The notes under the pieces are model-generated. The model searched no databases. It was given only the letters and a program-made list of their open reading frames with translations, and had not been told where the DNA came from. A DNA stretch of 64,000 nucleotides from an uncultured Bacteroidales bacterium (GTDB lineage Bacteria > Bacteroidota > Bacteroidia > Bacteroidales > Paludibacteraceae): contig CAMOUL010000001.1 of assembly GCA_946626605.1 (NCBI GenBank), positions 186,001 through 250,000 of the forward strand. Direction: 5' to 3'. Below are positions 15,917-24,242 of this stretch, in pieces (positions within the stretch are counted from its first letter, which is position 1; every line of letters starts with the position of its first letter). The position numbers were made by a program, and so were the translations under genes.

Positions 15917-16669
15917 ATGAACCTCTGTATCGACCAGGGAAATAGTCGCACCAAAGTAGCGCTCATGACGGATGAGGGCAAGATGATCAACCAGTTCATC
16001 TATAAGTCCTTCTCCTCGGCCGATGTAGAGCGGTTGCTGGATTTGTACGATATACAGGATTCGATAATCAGTTCGGTGGTCAATATTGAGCCGGCTATTG
16101 TCAATACCCTCCATCGCCGCTCGCAGCATTTTGTGCTCTTTGATCATAATACACCGGTGCCTATCATCAATCGCTATGATACGCCCCAGACGCTGGGTCA
16201 AGATCGTTTGGCGGCGGCTGTAGGAGCGAAGAGTCTCTGCCCGAATGAGAACTTGCTTATCATCGATGCAGGCTCGGCCATCACCTACGACTTTGTTTCC
16301 GAAGCAGGGGAATATCTGGGGGGGAACATTGCGCCGGGACTGAAGATGCGTCTGACGATTCTGCAGCGTATGACAAAGAAACTGCCGCTCGTCGAGGTGG
16401 ATGAGAATGAGCTCATTCCGCTCTTTGGCAAAAATACCCGCGATGCGATAGCAGCAGGAGTGGTACGAGGTGTGGCGTATGAGGTGAAAGGATATATGCG
16501 AACCTTGCGCGAGAAAGTGCCGCATTTTCAGACTTATCTCACAGGAGGCCATGCGCCCTATATCCTCAATAACGTGCGAACTTCGCGCACAGAGAACCGA
16601 GTGATGCATCACGAGAAGCACCTGGTGCTAATCGGCCTGAATGAGATTTTAAGATTTAATAAACAGTGA
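15917..16669 (+). CDS. coaX: Type III pantothenate kinase
   Basis: A 250-residue ASKHA-fold kinase that phosphorylates pantothenate in the first step of CoA synthesis. Signatures are DQGNSRTK at residues 6-13 (the family's DxGN(S/T) phosphate loop), TPQTLGQDRLAAAVGA near residue 93, and IDAGSAITYDFV near residue 116. Type III enzymes are typically insensitive to CoA feedback. The gene follows the acyl-CoA ligase by 3 bp and precedes an outer-membrane barrel gene by 20 bp. The order coaX, barrel, TPR, lptC is a common arrangement in Bacteroidales. Confidence 0.95.
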   Translation: MNLCIDQGNSRTKVALMTDEGKMINQFIYKSFSSADVERLLDLYDIQDSIISSVVNIEPAIVNTLHRRSQHFVLFDHNTPVPIINRYDTPQTLGQDRLAAAVGAKSLCPNENLLIIDAGSAITYDFVSEAGEYLGGNIAPGLKMRLTILQRMTKKLPLVEVDENELIPLFGKNTRDAIAAGVVRGVAYEVKGYMRTLREKVPHFQTYLTGGHAPYILNNVRTSRTENRVMHHEKHLVLIGLNEILRFNKQ

Positions 16670-16689
16670 TATAAGGTCGTTCGATCGAC

Positions 16690-17916
16690 ATGATAAAAAA
16701 CAAGAAAATATTTTTACTCCTCTTCGCCTTGGCATGGACCATCGGAGTGGCGGCTCAGAACCTGACGAGTTCGCCTTTCTCCCGTTATGCCTACGGAGAT
16801 ATGAATGATAACGTACCGGTGGGTTATCGCGCCATGGGAGGAGTAGGTTACGGTATGCGTAATAATCGCGCTATCAACCCTGCTCAGCCGGCTTCTTACA
16901 CAGCCTGCGATACCCTTACCTTCATGTTTGATATTGCGGCCAGTGCCAACTGGAGCCGATATAAAGATGTGGGTGGAAAGAAGAACAAAGCTAACGGAAA
17001 CCTCGAGTATGTCACCATGCAATTCCCGCTCTATAAACAATGGATTGCGATGTCCATCGGTTTGCAGCCCTATAGTTCCGTCGGATACGACATCTCTATT
17101 TCGGACTCTACGGCTGGAGGAGGATATCATTATACGGTGAACTATGGCGGCGAAGGAAACATCAGCCAGGTGTATGGCGGTTTGAGTTTTAATATCCGTA
17201 ACTGGTTTGCGTTTGGCGCGAATGTCTATTATATGTGGGGCGAACTGAGTCACATGCGTATGTTGTCCTTTACCGAATCCAATGTGAACTCTACCATCCA
17301 ATATGAGAACCTGAGTGTGAGCAACGTCCGTTTCCGTGCGGGAGCGCAGTTCTTCCATCGCTGGGAGAAACATGCATTCAGTATCGGTGCGGTCTTCGAG
17401 CCCAAACTCAAACTCCATAGTGAACTGCAGCTGTTTGAGACTCAAGGCGATACGGTCTATGTTATCTCCGGAGGATGGCAACTGCCGATGATGTGGGGTG
17501 TCGGAGGTAGTTATAACTGGGCGAACCGCCTGACACTGGCCTTCGATTACGAATGTCAGTATATGGCTTCGGCCATGTATGGAGGTGAACCGGGTAGTGC
17601 CAGTGGCTTGCGTGATCGAAACCGCTATTCTTTTGGCGTCGAGTATCGCCATAACCCCGTTGGACGTAATTATGCAGAACGAATGCTTTGGCGCGCAGGT
17701 ATTAACATCCAAGATGAGTACGTGGCAATAGTGGGAGGAAAGAAGATAACTGCCAGCATCGGTCTCGGTTTTCCGCTCTGGTCGGTAGGTACAGTTATCA
17801 ATACCACAATCGAATACACCCATCGCGGTAATCCCGCAGGATTGGAAGACAATAGCCTGCGATTTACCATAGGCGCTTCCATCGCCGAGAACTGGTTCTT
17901 TAAGCGCAAATTATAG
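16690..17916 (+). CDS. Outer-membrane beta-barrel protein (FadL/OmpP1-like)
   Basis: A 408-residue protein with a signal peptide (cleavage after IGVAAQ) and alternating aromatic/polar strands throughout. The N-terminus, SSPFSRYAYGD then YRAMGGVGYGMRNNRAINPAQPASYTA, resembles the plug region of FadL/OmpP1-type barrels (GxGGAG...NPA). The C-terminus carries paired amphipathic strands ending in NWFFKRKL. The substrate is unknown; its place after an acyl-CoA ligase would fit fatty-acid uptake, but its homologues sit beside lptC and coaX even without a ligase, so this is weak evidence. Confidence 0.82.
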   Translation: MIKNKKIFLLLFALAWTIGVAAQNLTSSPFSRYAYGDMNDNVPVGYRAMGGVGYGMRNNRAINPAQPASYTACDTLTFMFDIAASANWSRYKDVGGKKNKANGNLEYVTMQFPLYKQWIAMSIGLQPYSSVGYDISISDSTAGGGYHYTVNYGGEGNISQVYGGLSFNIRNWFAFGANVYYMWGELSHMRMLSFTESNVNSTIQYENLSVSNVRFRAGAQFFHRWEKHAFSIGAVFEPKLKLHSELQLFETQGDTVYVISGGWQLPMMWGVGGSYNWANRLTLAFDYECQYMASAMYGGEPGSASGLRDRNRYSFGVEYRHNPVGRNYAERMLWRAGINIQDEYVAIVGGKKITASIGLGFPLWSVGTVINTTIEYTHRGNPAGLEDNSLRFTIGASIAENWFFKRKL

Positions 17917-17979
17917 TTTGGCATGAATTTTGAACCGGAATCCTCAGAATATTCAGAATTAAACTAAAATACAACGATT

Positions 17980-19395
17980 ATGAAATTCAAAAGTTTACTT
18001 GTAGTAGCGTTAGCAGCGGCTGTTCCTGCGCTGGCTTGCGCGAAGAAACCGAAGACTCCTGCTGCTCCCGCTGCGGCTGAGGCTGCTCCTGTAGTGGAGG
18101 AAGAAGAACCGACGATCACCGAAGAGTGTGTTGTGAATGTATCCCTTTTCCACGAGTCGGTAAAGAATAAGATGTATGCTGATGCGTACGAACCGTGGTG
18201 GGATGTGTATCAGCACTGCCCGAATGCCAATAAGTCCATCTATTCCGATGGAGCAAAGATCGTAGAGGCCCTCTATGGCGCTACGACCGATGCAGCGGAG
18301 AAAGCACGTTTGGCGAACCTCGCTATTGAGATGCAGGACAAGCGTATCAAGTATTTCGGCAACGATCCGAAGTATCCGAAGTCCTATATCTTGGGTGAGA
18401 AGGGTCTGGCTTATATCGATTTCTTCGGAGATACCAAACTCAAAGAGGCACGCGAGTGCTTACGCCAATCGGCAGAAGGCATGGGGCCGGCTAGCAAGAT
18501 CATGGTGCTCGTGAAACTCGTAGATGTTTCTTATGCGCTCTATAAAGAGAATCCGAACGCTTTGGCTGAGCAGTTCATCGCAGACTATGAGATTGCTTCC
18601 ACGCTTCTCAACGAGCAAGCTACCAACCCGAATAATAAAAATGCAGAGATTGCAGGCAAGCAGAAGGATTATGTAGATAATATCTTCGCTATCTCCGGAG
18701 CTGCTGATTGCTCGAAGTTGGATGAGATCTATGCGGCTGCTGTGAAAGAGAACAGCGCGAACCTCGATATGCTGCATAAGATCGCAAAACTGTACAAGCG
18801 CGTTCGTTGCACCGAAAGTGACGTGTACTTCGAGGCTTGCGAATTGGCGCATAAACTGCAGCCGACCGCAGAGACCGCAGCAGGTTGTGCTTCCATGGCC
18901 GCTAAGAAAGGTGACTACGAGGCAGCTATCTCGTACTACGATCAGGCTATCAAACTGGCTATGGTAGAGGATGCTCTTGAGGATGTTGCGGACTATCAGT
19001 ACAACGCAGCATTCTACAGCTATAACAACCTCAAGAAATACGCTGAGGCGCGTAAGTACGCGTTGGCTTCGATCGCTTCCCTCCAGAGTCTGGGTCTGAA
19101 CAAAGGTCAGGGTCGTTGCTATATCATCATCGGTATGTGCTACGCGTCCACGCAACTCTATCCGCAGGATGCTAAGGGTCGTATCTTGAATAAGACCGTT
19201 TACTGGGCTGCTGTAGATAAGTTCGTGAAGGCAAAACAAGTAGATCCGTCGGTAGAAGTTCAAGCGAACGAGTTCATCAACTCCTATAGCAAGTACTTCC
19301 CCTCCAAAGAGGAGCGTTTCGACTTACCGAATGAGTTCTCGGGCTCGACCTACTACGTAGGAGGTTGGATTGGTGAGACCACGGTTATTCGATAA
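17980..19395 (+). CDS. Exported tetratricopeptide-repeat protein
   Basis: A 471-residue protein with a signal peptide ending near PALAC. The Cys could be lipidated, but the residues before it (ALA) are not a textbook lipobox, so periplasmic release is equally possible. An Ala/Pro/Glu-rich linker (residues 24-45) follows. The rest is a helical solenoid with TPR-like pairs, for example LHKIAKLYKRVRCTESDVYFEACELAHKL and GDYEAAISYYDQAIKLA near residues 308-325. Such proteins scaffold envelope complexes. It lies between a barrel gene and lptC (26 bp overlap), which suggests a role close to LPS or outer-membrane assembly. This last point is inference. Confidence 0.83.
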   Translation: MKFKSLLVVALAAAVPALACAKKPKTPAAPAAAEAAPVVEEEEPTITEECVVNVSLFHESVKNKMYADAYEPWWDVYQHCPNANKSIYSDGAKIVEALYGATTDAAEKARLANLAIEMQDKRIKYFGNDPKYPKSYILGEKGLAYIDFFGDTKLKEARECLRQSAEGMGPASKIMVLVKLVDVSYALYKENPNALAEQFIADYEIASTLLNEQATNPNNKNAEIAGKQKDYVDNIFAISGAADCSKLDEIYAAAVKENSANLDMLHKIAKLYKRVRCTESDVYFEACELAHKLQPTAETAAGCASMAAKKGDYEAAISYYDQAIKLAMVEDALEDVADYQYNAAFYSYNNLKKYAEARKYALASIASLQSLGLNKGQGRCYIIIGMCYASTQLYPQDAKGRILNKTVYWAAVDKFVKAKQVDPSVEVQANEFINSYSKYFPSKEERFDLPNEFSGSTYYVGGWIGETTVIR

Positions 19396-19936
19396 GCTAA
19401 GCATGGCGAGCATCCTTGGGGTGCTCGCTATGTTTCTGCTCGCTTGCTCCGATAAGTCTATCGGAAGTGAAGAGACAGAGTCGCGGCAAGAGATTGCGGC
19501 GCTGTGGACGGATAGTGTGACTACCCTTATCTCAGATTCCGGCATCACGCGCTATCGCATCTCTTCTCCCCAATGGTTGGTATATGATAAGACCGATCCT
19601 CCCTATCAGGAGTTTCCCAAAGGCGTCTATCTCGAGCAGTTCGATATCAACCTGACTGTACAAGCTTCGCTGGAAGCCGATTACGCCCATTACGATGAGA
19701 ATCGTCAGATATGGATGCTGCGTGGAAACGTGCATGCCCTTAATCGCAAAGGCGAACAGTTCGATACACCGCTTCTGTTTTGGAACCAGAAGACCCATCG
19801 CGTCTATTCGGATACCACGATTCATATCACCCGCGAGAAGAGTATCATCTATGGTGTAGGCTTCGATTCTAACGAAGAGATGAGTCAATATACCATCCTC
19901 AATCCGACCGGAGTCTTCCCCATTAACGAAGATTAA
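19373..19936 (+). CDS. lptC: LPS export periplasmic protein LptC, lipoprotein form
   Basis: A protein of about 187 residues with the LptC domain: DSGITRYRISSPQWLVYD, FPKGVYLEQFD, ASLEADYAHYDENRQIWMLRGNVHALNRKGEQFDTPLLFWNQKTHRVYSD. This is the beta-jellyroll repeat pattern shared with LptA. LptC passes LPS from the inner-membrane ABC transporter to the periplasmic bridge. The N-terminus ends in FLLACSDK, suggesting a lipoprotein anchor as is common in Bacteroidota. GTG 19373 gives a normal basic n-region; ATG 19403 would give a short, uncharged signal, and TTG 19370 is also in frame. It overlaps the TPR gene by 23 bp and is followed without a gap by fabG. Confidence 0.87.
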   Translation: MRPRLFDKLSMASILGVLAMFLLACSDKSIGSEETESRQEIAALWTDSVTTLISDSGITRYRISSPQWLVYDKTDPPYQEFPKGVYLEQFDINLTVQASLEADYAHYDENRQIWMLRGNVHALNRKGEQFDTPLLFWNQKTHRVYSDTTIHITREKSIIYGVGFDSNEEMSQYTILNPTGVFPINED

Positions 19937-20689
19937 ATGCCATCATCTATGTTATTAGAAAACAAAGTGGCCCTCATCACGGGCGCTACACGAGGAATAG
20001 GAAAACAGATCGCCTTGGCGTTTGCGCGCGAAGGAGCACAAATCGCCTTCACGGGTCGATCGCTCAACGAGCACGCTATCGCTACACGCGAAGAACTGAC
20101 GCAATTGGGTGTAAAAGTGCAGTTCTACCCGTCTAATGCCGCGGATTTTAATGCTGCACATCAAGTGGTAGAGCAGGTCCTCAAAGACTTCGGCCACCTG
20201 GATATCCTGGTCAATAACGCAGGCATCACGCAGGATACCTTACTCATGCGTATGACCGAGCAACAATGGGACCAAGTGATCGATGTGAACCTCAAGTCGG
20301 TCTTTAATTTCACGCACGCGGTTACGCCTATCATGATGCGTCAACGCAGCGGTTCCATCATCTCGCTCAGTTCCGTCGTAGGCATCAACGGCAATGTCGG
20401 ACAAGCCAACTACGCCGCGTCCAAAGCAGGTATCATCGCGCTCATGAAATCGGTCGCAAAGGAATTAGGTCCGCGTGGTATTCGGGCCAACGCGATTGCA
20501 CCGGGTTATATCCTAACTGATATGACAGCAGCTTTGAACCAGGAGACACGCAACCAGTTCGTCTCCATCATTCCGATGCGCCGAGCGGGTGAACCCGAAG
20601 AAATAGCGAAAGTAGCGCTCTTCCTGGCCTCAGATCTTTCTTCTTACGTCTCCGGACAAGTGATTCAAGTCAACGGAGCAATGGCATAA
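19937..20689 (+). CDS. fabG: 3-oxoacyl-[ACP] reductase
   Basis: A 250-residue SDR that reduces beta-ketoacyl-ACP in fatty-acid elongation. TGATRGIG lies near residues 16-23, NNAGITQDTLLMRM near 92-105, SLSSVVG near 145, YAASKAG (YxxxK) near 156-162, and IAPGYILTDMT near 187. NNAGITxDxLxxRM and the PGxIxTDM block are specific to FabG among SDRs. ATG 19937 follows the lptC stop directly; ATG 19949 (MLLENKVALIT) is an alternative. The pairing with lptC is unusual but fits a lipid-envelope theme. A strong hairpin at 20692-20724 ends the operon. Confidence 0.93.
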   Translation: MPSSMLLENKVALITGATRGIGKQIALAFAREGAQIAFTGRSLNEHAIATREELTQLGVKVQFYPSNAADFNAAHQVVEQVLKDFGHLDILVNNAGITQDTLLMRMTEQQWDQVIDVNLKSVFNFTHAVTPIMMRQRSGSIISLSSVVGINGNVGQANYAASKAGIIALMKSVAKELGPRGIRANAIAPGYILTDMTAALNQETRNQFVSIIPMRRAGEPEEIAKVALFLASDLSSYVSGQVIQVNGAMA

Positions 20690-20691
20690 AC

Positions 20692-20724
20692 AATAAATCC
20701 CGAACGGTTGGTTCGGGATTTATT
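20692..20724. terminator. Bidirectional terminator between fabG and GH13 genes
   Basis: A 14-bp perfect stem, AATAAATCCCGAAC with GTTCGGGATTTATT, and a 5-nt loop. A/T-rich stem ends supply the U-rich 3' side on either strand. Confidence 0.8.
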
Positions 20725-20725
20725 A

Positions 20726-20753
20726 TAAACTCTAAACTTTACACCTTATTTCT
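20726..20753. repeat. Heptamer-phased repeat at the GH13 gene 3' end
   Basis: Plus-strand units TAAACTC, TAAACTT, TACACCT, TATTTCT run from the terminator into the last codons of the GH13 gene that ends at 20746. Confidence 0.45.
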
Positions 20754-22086
20754 CCAAGATCTTAAACTGCCAGGGCTTGAGCGTGAAGCTTTGCTCTGCT
20801 GCTAACTCGATCTCCTTGCCGCAGGTACAGCGGTATTTTCCGTCCATGCCGGTCAGATCCAGCGTTACGGTCTGCTCTTCACTGCTCATATTCATCACAG
20901 CAATCACGGTGTTCGTATGCCATTTACCTTCTTTGATGCGAGCGCAAGCAAAGATAGCCTCGTTGTTCGCCGGGATACGAGTCATCGGCGCACCAACCTC
21001 CGGACTGAACAGCGCTTTGTTACGAACACGTAATGCATTCAGTTGTTGATACAACGCCGCTTGTGCATAGGCTTCGTCCTTATCGATCAGATCTTTCTCA
21101 AAGAACTCCAGACGATGATGATTCCCGCTTAACTGACCCGTGTAGATCATTGGCATACCAGGTACTACGTAGCAGAACGCTGCGAACAGATTAACCGCAT
21201 CGCCCATACGCTCCTGCTCTGTACCGTTCCAACTGTTCTCGTCGTGATTCGAGATGAAGTTCATGCGAATAGCCTCAGGACGAATCGTCGTGTCTGCTTT
21301 CGCAAAATATGCCCACAGATCCTCAACCGTTGCCTTACCTTGCGCCACGTCGTTCATAATATGATGCAGCGTCCAGCCGTAATACATATCGAAAGCGCTC
21401 TCGGTCAACTCTTGCGCTTTGTCCTCATCTTCCGCCAAAGTGAACATATCCGGATGAGTCAGACGAAGATCAGCCATAGCCCAGTTCCAGAAATCGGTCG
21501 GTACTTCTCCTGCTACGTCGCAGCGAAAACCGTCAATACCGATGCTGTCCATCCACCAATGCATTGCCTTCAGCATTTCGGCGCGCATGTCCTGGTTCTC
21601 ATAATTCAACTTGCTGATATCAGTCCAGTCATATTGAACCATCAGGTTGCCTAAGCTGTCGCGATAATGCCAACCATCGTTCTTCGTCCATTCGCTATCC
21701 GGAGCAGTGTGGTTTGCTACCCAGTCCAGAATCACCTTGAAGCCCTGCTTATGCGCTTCCTTGAGGAAATGCTCGAAGTCTTTTCGGGTACCAAACTCCG
21801 GATTGATCGCGCAGTAGTCGATAATCGAGTAGTAACTGCCTAACGTTCCTTTGCGAGTGATCACGCCAATCGGCTGACAAGGCATTACCCAAATGATGTC
21901 GATTCCGTTCTCGCGAAGGGTAGGGAGGAGTGCTTCTGCAGCCGCAAACGTACCTTCCTCTGTCGCTTGACGGGTGTTTAACTCATAAATCGTTGCGTCA
22001 TATGCCCATTTCGGGTGTCGTAACTCTTCTTGTGCGCAGCTGACCATCATCAAGGCCGCTGCAATAAAAAGTAAACTTTTTTTCAT
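20746..22086 (-). CDS. GH13 alpha-amylase family lipoprotein (short form)
   Basis: A 446-residue glycoside hydrolase. The signal peptide ends MMVSC, with Cys17 as the lipid anchor. The GH13 barrel shows VILDWVANHTAPDS (region I), GFRCDVAG with the nucleophile Asp near 187, FTLAEDED with the acid/base Glu near 217, and FISNHDEN with the third Asp near 280. The C-terminal beta-domain is short. The family cleaves or rearranges alpha-1,4-glucans. It overlaps the upstream GH13 gene by 4 bp (ATGA), so the pair acts together, probably on malto-oligosaccharides at the cell surface or in the periplasm. No SusC/SusD genes are in the window. Confidence 0.92.
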   Translation of the reverse strand: MKKSLLFIAAALMMVSCAQEELRHPKWAYDATIYELNTRQATEEGTFAAAEALLPTLRENGIDIIWVMPCQPIGVITRKGTLGSYYSIIDYCAINPEFGTRKDFEHFLKEAHKQGFKVILDWVANHTAPDSEWTKNDGWHYRDSLGNLMVQYDWTDISKLNYENQDMRAEMLKAMHWWMDSIGIDGFRCDVAGEVPTDFWNWAMADLRLTHPDMFTLAEDEDKAQELTESAFDMYYGWTLHHIMNDVAQGKATVEDLWAYFAKADTTIRPEAIRMNFISNHDENSWNGTEQERMGDAVNLFAAFCYVVPGMPMIYTGQLSGNHHRLEFFEKDLIDKDEAYAQAALYQQLNALRVRNKALFSPEVGAPMTRIPANNEAIFACARIKEGKWHTNTVIAVMNMSSEEQTVTLDLTGMDGKYRCTCGKEIELAAEQSFTLKPWQFKILEK

Positions 22087-24125
22087 TCTTCTGTAATATT
22101 ATAGCTTAATTCTTTGCGATTAATGGTGACAATTACTTTTTTGCCTAAATAGATTCGCGCATACTTGATCTCATCCTCGTTGCTCTCCAGAACAATGAAA
22201 TCTCCATATAGCAACGGCATTGAACTCCGACGCATTTGAATCAATTCCGCTACTTTCGCGCGCATCTCTTGCTCGGCCTCGTTCAAACCCTCAAAACGCA
22301 TCATATGTCGGTTATCCGGATCATTCGCTCCCACTTCGCCGTATTCGTCGCCCTGATAGATACACGGTACACCCGGCAAGGTCATGTTAATCACCTCAAG
22401 AAGCAATGCACGTTTGTAGGCTTTCTCCGCATCGCCGATACCTATCTCTTGCGTCCAGCCTTCCTCTTTGCCGTTCACGTGCAGGTCGATTGCCTCGCCT
22501 GCAATCGACGCAAAACGAATCTGGTCATGATTGCCGCTGATATTTCCCATTGTGTGATGCGCTCCGTAGGTATGCAGCGAAGTCAACTCGTTCTCTACCA
22601 CTTCGTTCATGCCCTTTAACCCACATAAGGCCTCACGCGTCGTGAAATAGACGTTGAAGTCAAACTGTGCATTCAGCATACCGCTCTTTACGTAACTGCC
22701 GATTAACTCCGGACTACCGTACGTCTCACCGATCATCCAGATATGTCTACCCGGCCAACGGGCTGCAATCTTCTGGCCTAAGATACGCCAATACGCCTCT
22801 GGGATATGCTTGCATGCATCGTGACGATAGCCGTCTAACTCGTAGTTCTCTAACCAATACAAGGCACTGTCTGTCATGGCTTCGCATACCTCCGGGCGCT
22901 CCAAATCCAAAGTAGGGATATGTTTGTCGAACCAAGTTGTCAAACGTGCTTCGTCCCATAACTCGAAGTTACGTCTTCCGTCCGGTAGAATTGAATCGGT
23001 ATGCCAATCCGGGTGCTCCTGCAGCGTCGGAGAATTAATATGCATATGATTCGCTACATAATCCAAGATCACGTTGATTCCATGCGCGTGTGCGGTAGAT
23101 AATAAGGTGCGGAACTCTTCCGGCGTAGCAAAGCGACTGTCTAACTGCGTTGCATAGATAGGCCAGTAACCGTGGTAACCGCTGAATTTCGTATACGTTT
23201 TCGAACTATCGTATTTATTGCCGTGCTCGAAAGGATAGCATCCCCATGCATCCCATGGATTCTGGGTTATCGGACTGATCCACAGCGTGTTAACGCCTAA
23301 CTGATCAAAATATCCTTCCTCAATCTTTTCCGTAATACCAGCGATGTCTCCGCCCTGATAATCGACGATATCCAGCACTTCTTCGCTGTTCATCTTCCAG
23401 TCGTTAGACGTATTGCCGTTATAGAAACGGTCAATCATCAAGGAATATAATACTTGTGCCTGCTGGTCATGACGATTCAGTTGCGCTGCGTCGGTAATGA
23501 TCTTTCCGTCCTGCAAGGGTAACAATAAATCATTAAACAGATACGTCTCATCCTCTGCATAAATCCGCAAATATGTGCGTCCTTGTAACCCGTTATCTGT
23601 AACCTGTAACCCATCCATATCCAATGTCCACGTTCCGTCCTCGTTCTCTTGCCATAAAGTATGGTCAATCAGGGTATTTTGGATGTACGCTGCAAAACTC
23701 GGATTGCTGACCGGTTCGCAAAAACCAACCTGCAGTTTATCCTCTGCATAGCCCAATGAAATCAAGTTCTGTCTCACCGGTTTATCCGGCAAAACGGGAA
23801 TAGCGAAACTACCGCTTTTATCAAGAAAAACCAAGGCGTGAAGCGAGTTGTCGCGGCTCACTAGATCCATCTCCTCTACGATCGGTGAACCCTGCAGATT
23901 TACGCACTCTATCGCATCTGCCGTCGACCATTTCAAACCCTCCCAAAGCTCCGGATTGCCATACAGCACAGGCACATAATCGGTTAACACGATATGCGTT
24001 GTGTCGCCGCTCATTCGAATCGGCATAATAGGATCGGATTTAGCAATAGTAGACGCTACTTGACTGCCCGAATTGCAACCGGCAATCAGCAGCACGATTG
24101 CACTCAAAAGAAACATTTTTTTCAT
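22083..24125 (-). CDS. GH13 alpha-amylase family lipoprotein with N-terminal beta domain (SusA-like)
   Basis: A 680-residue lipoprotein (lipobox ending LIAGC, Cys17). About 250 N-terminal residues form a beta-rich part typical of neopullulanase or cyclomaltodextrinase type GH13 enzymes; the catalytic barrel follows from VLYSLMIDRFYNG. Catalytic residues lie in GYRHDACK (Asp near 435), MIGETYG (Glu near 466) and ISGNHDQ (Asp near 533). The frame is open upstream beyond 24125, but that part is antisense to the divergent gene and upstream of the promoter, so ATG 24125 (MKKMFLL) is the start. A 7-bp phased repeat at 23585-23619 lies in the N-terminal domain. It heads a two-gene GH13 operon. Confidence 0.92.
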   Translation of the reverse strand: MKKMFLLSAIVLLIAGCNSGSQVASTIAKSDPIMPIRMSGDTTHIVLTDYVPVLYGNPELWEGLKWSTADAIECVNLQGSPIVEEMDLVSRDNSLHALVFLDKSGSFAIPVLPDKPVRQNLISLGYAEDKLQVGFCEPVSNPSFAAYIQNTLIDHTLWQENEDGTWTLDMDGLQVTDNGLQGRTYLRIYAEDETYLFNDLLLPLQDGKIITDAAQLNRHDQQAQVLYSLMIDRFYNGNTSNDWKMNSEEVLDIVDYQGGDIAGITEKIEEGYFDQLGVNTLWISPITQNPWDAWGCYPFEHGNKYDSSKTYTKFSGYHGYWPIYATQLDSRFATPEEFRTLLSTAHAHGINVILDYVANHMHINSPTLQEHPDWHTDSILPDGRRNFELWDEARLTTWFDKHIPTLDLERPEVCEAMTDSALYWLENYELDGYRHDACKHIPEAYWRILGQKIAARWPGRHIWMIGETYGSPELIGSYVKSGMLNAQFDFNVYFTTREALCGLKGMNEVVENELTSLHTYGAHHTMGNISGNHDQIRFASIAGEAIDLHVNGKEEGWTQEIGIGDAEKAYKRALLLEVINMTLPGVPCIYQGDEYGEVGANDPDNRHMMRFEGLNEAEQEMRAKVAELIQMRRSSMPLLYGDFIVLESNEDEIKYARIYLGKKVIVTINRKELSYNITEE
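23585..23619 (-). repeat. Heptamer-phased degenerate repeat in GH13 gene
   Basis: Plus-strand units GTAACCC, GTTATCT, GTAACCT, GTAACCC, ATCCATA. On the coding strand they encode the loop MDGLQVTDNGLQG in the N-terminal domain. Confidence 0.6.
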
Positions 24126-24146
24126 GGTAGTACACATTTTTCGGTG

Positions 24147-24177
24147 CAAATTTACAACTTTTTTTTTATATATGCAA
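24147..24177 (-). promoter_or_regulatory. Bacteroidota-type promoter for the GH13 operon
   Basis: On the minus strand TTG at 24177-24175, a 20-bp spacer rich in A, and TAAATTTG at 24154-24147 followed by CACCG. The transcription start would be near 24140, about 15 nt before the ATG at 24125. Confidence 0.78.
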
Positions 24178-24195
24178 GATATTTCGAAGAAATAT

Positions 24196-24226
24196 TTGTA
24201 TATGTCATTTTTTTTTAGTACTTTTG
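24196..24226 (+). promoter_or_regulatory. Bacteroidota-type promoter for the yycJ-argS operon
   Basis: TTG at 24196-24198, a 20-bp spacer with a T-run, and TACTTTTG at 24219-24226 followed by TGGCCG. The predicted leader before ATG 24243 is only about 10 nt. Confidence 0.75.
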
Positions 24227-24242
24227 TGGCCGATTTTGTAGT

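Noticed and set aside
16714..17823. Long antisense frame opposite the FadL-like barrel gene
   Set aside because: Shadow of a real gene; no domain, no promoter.
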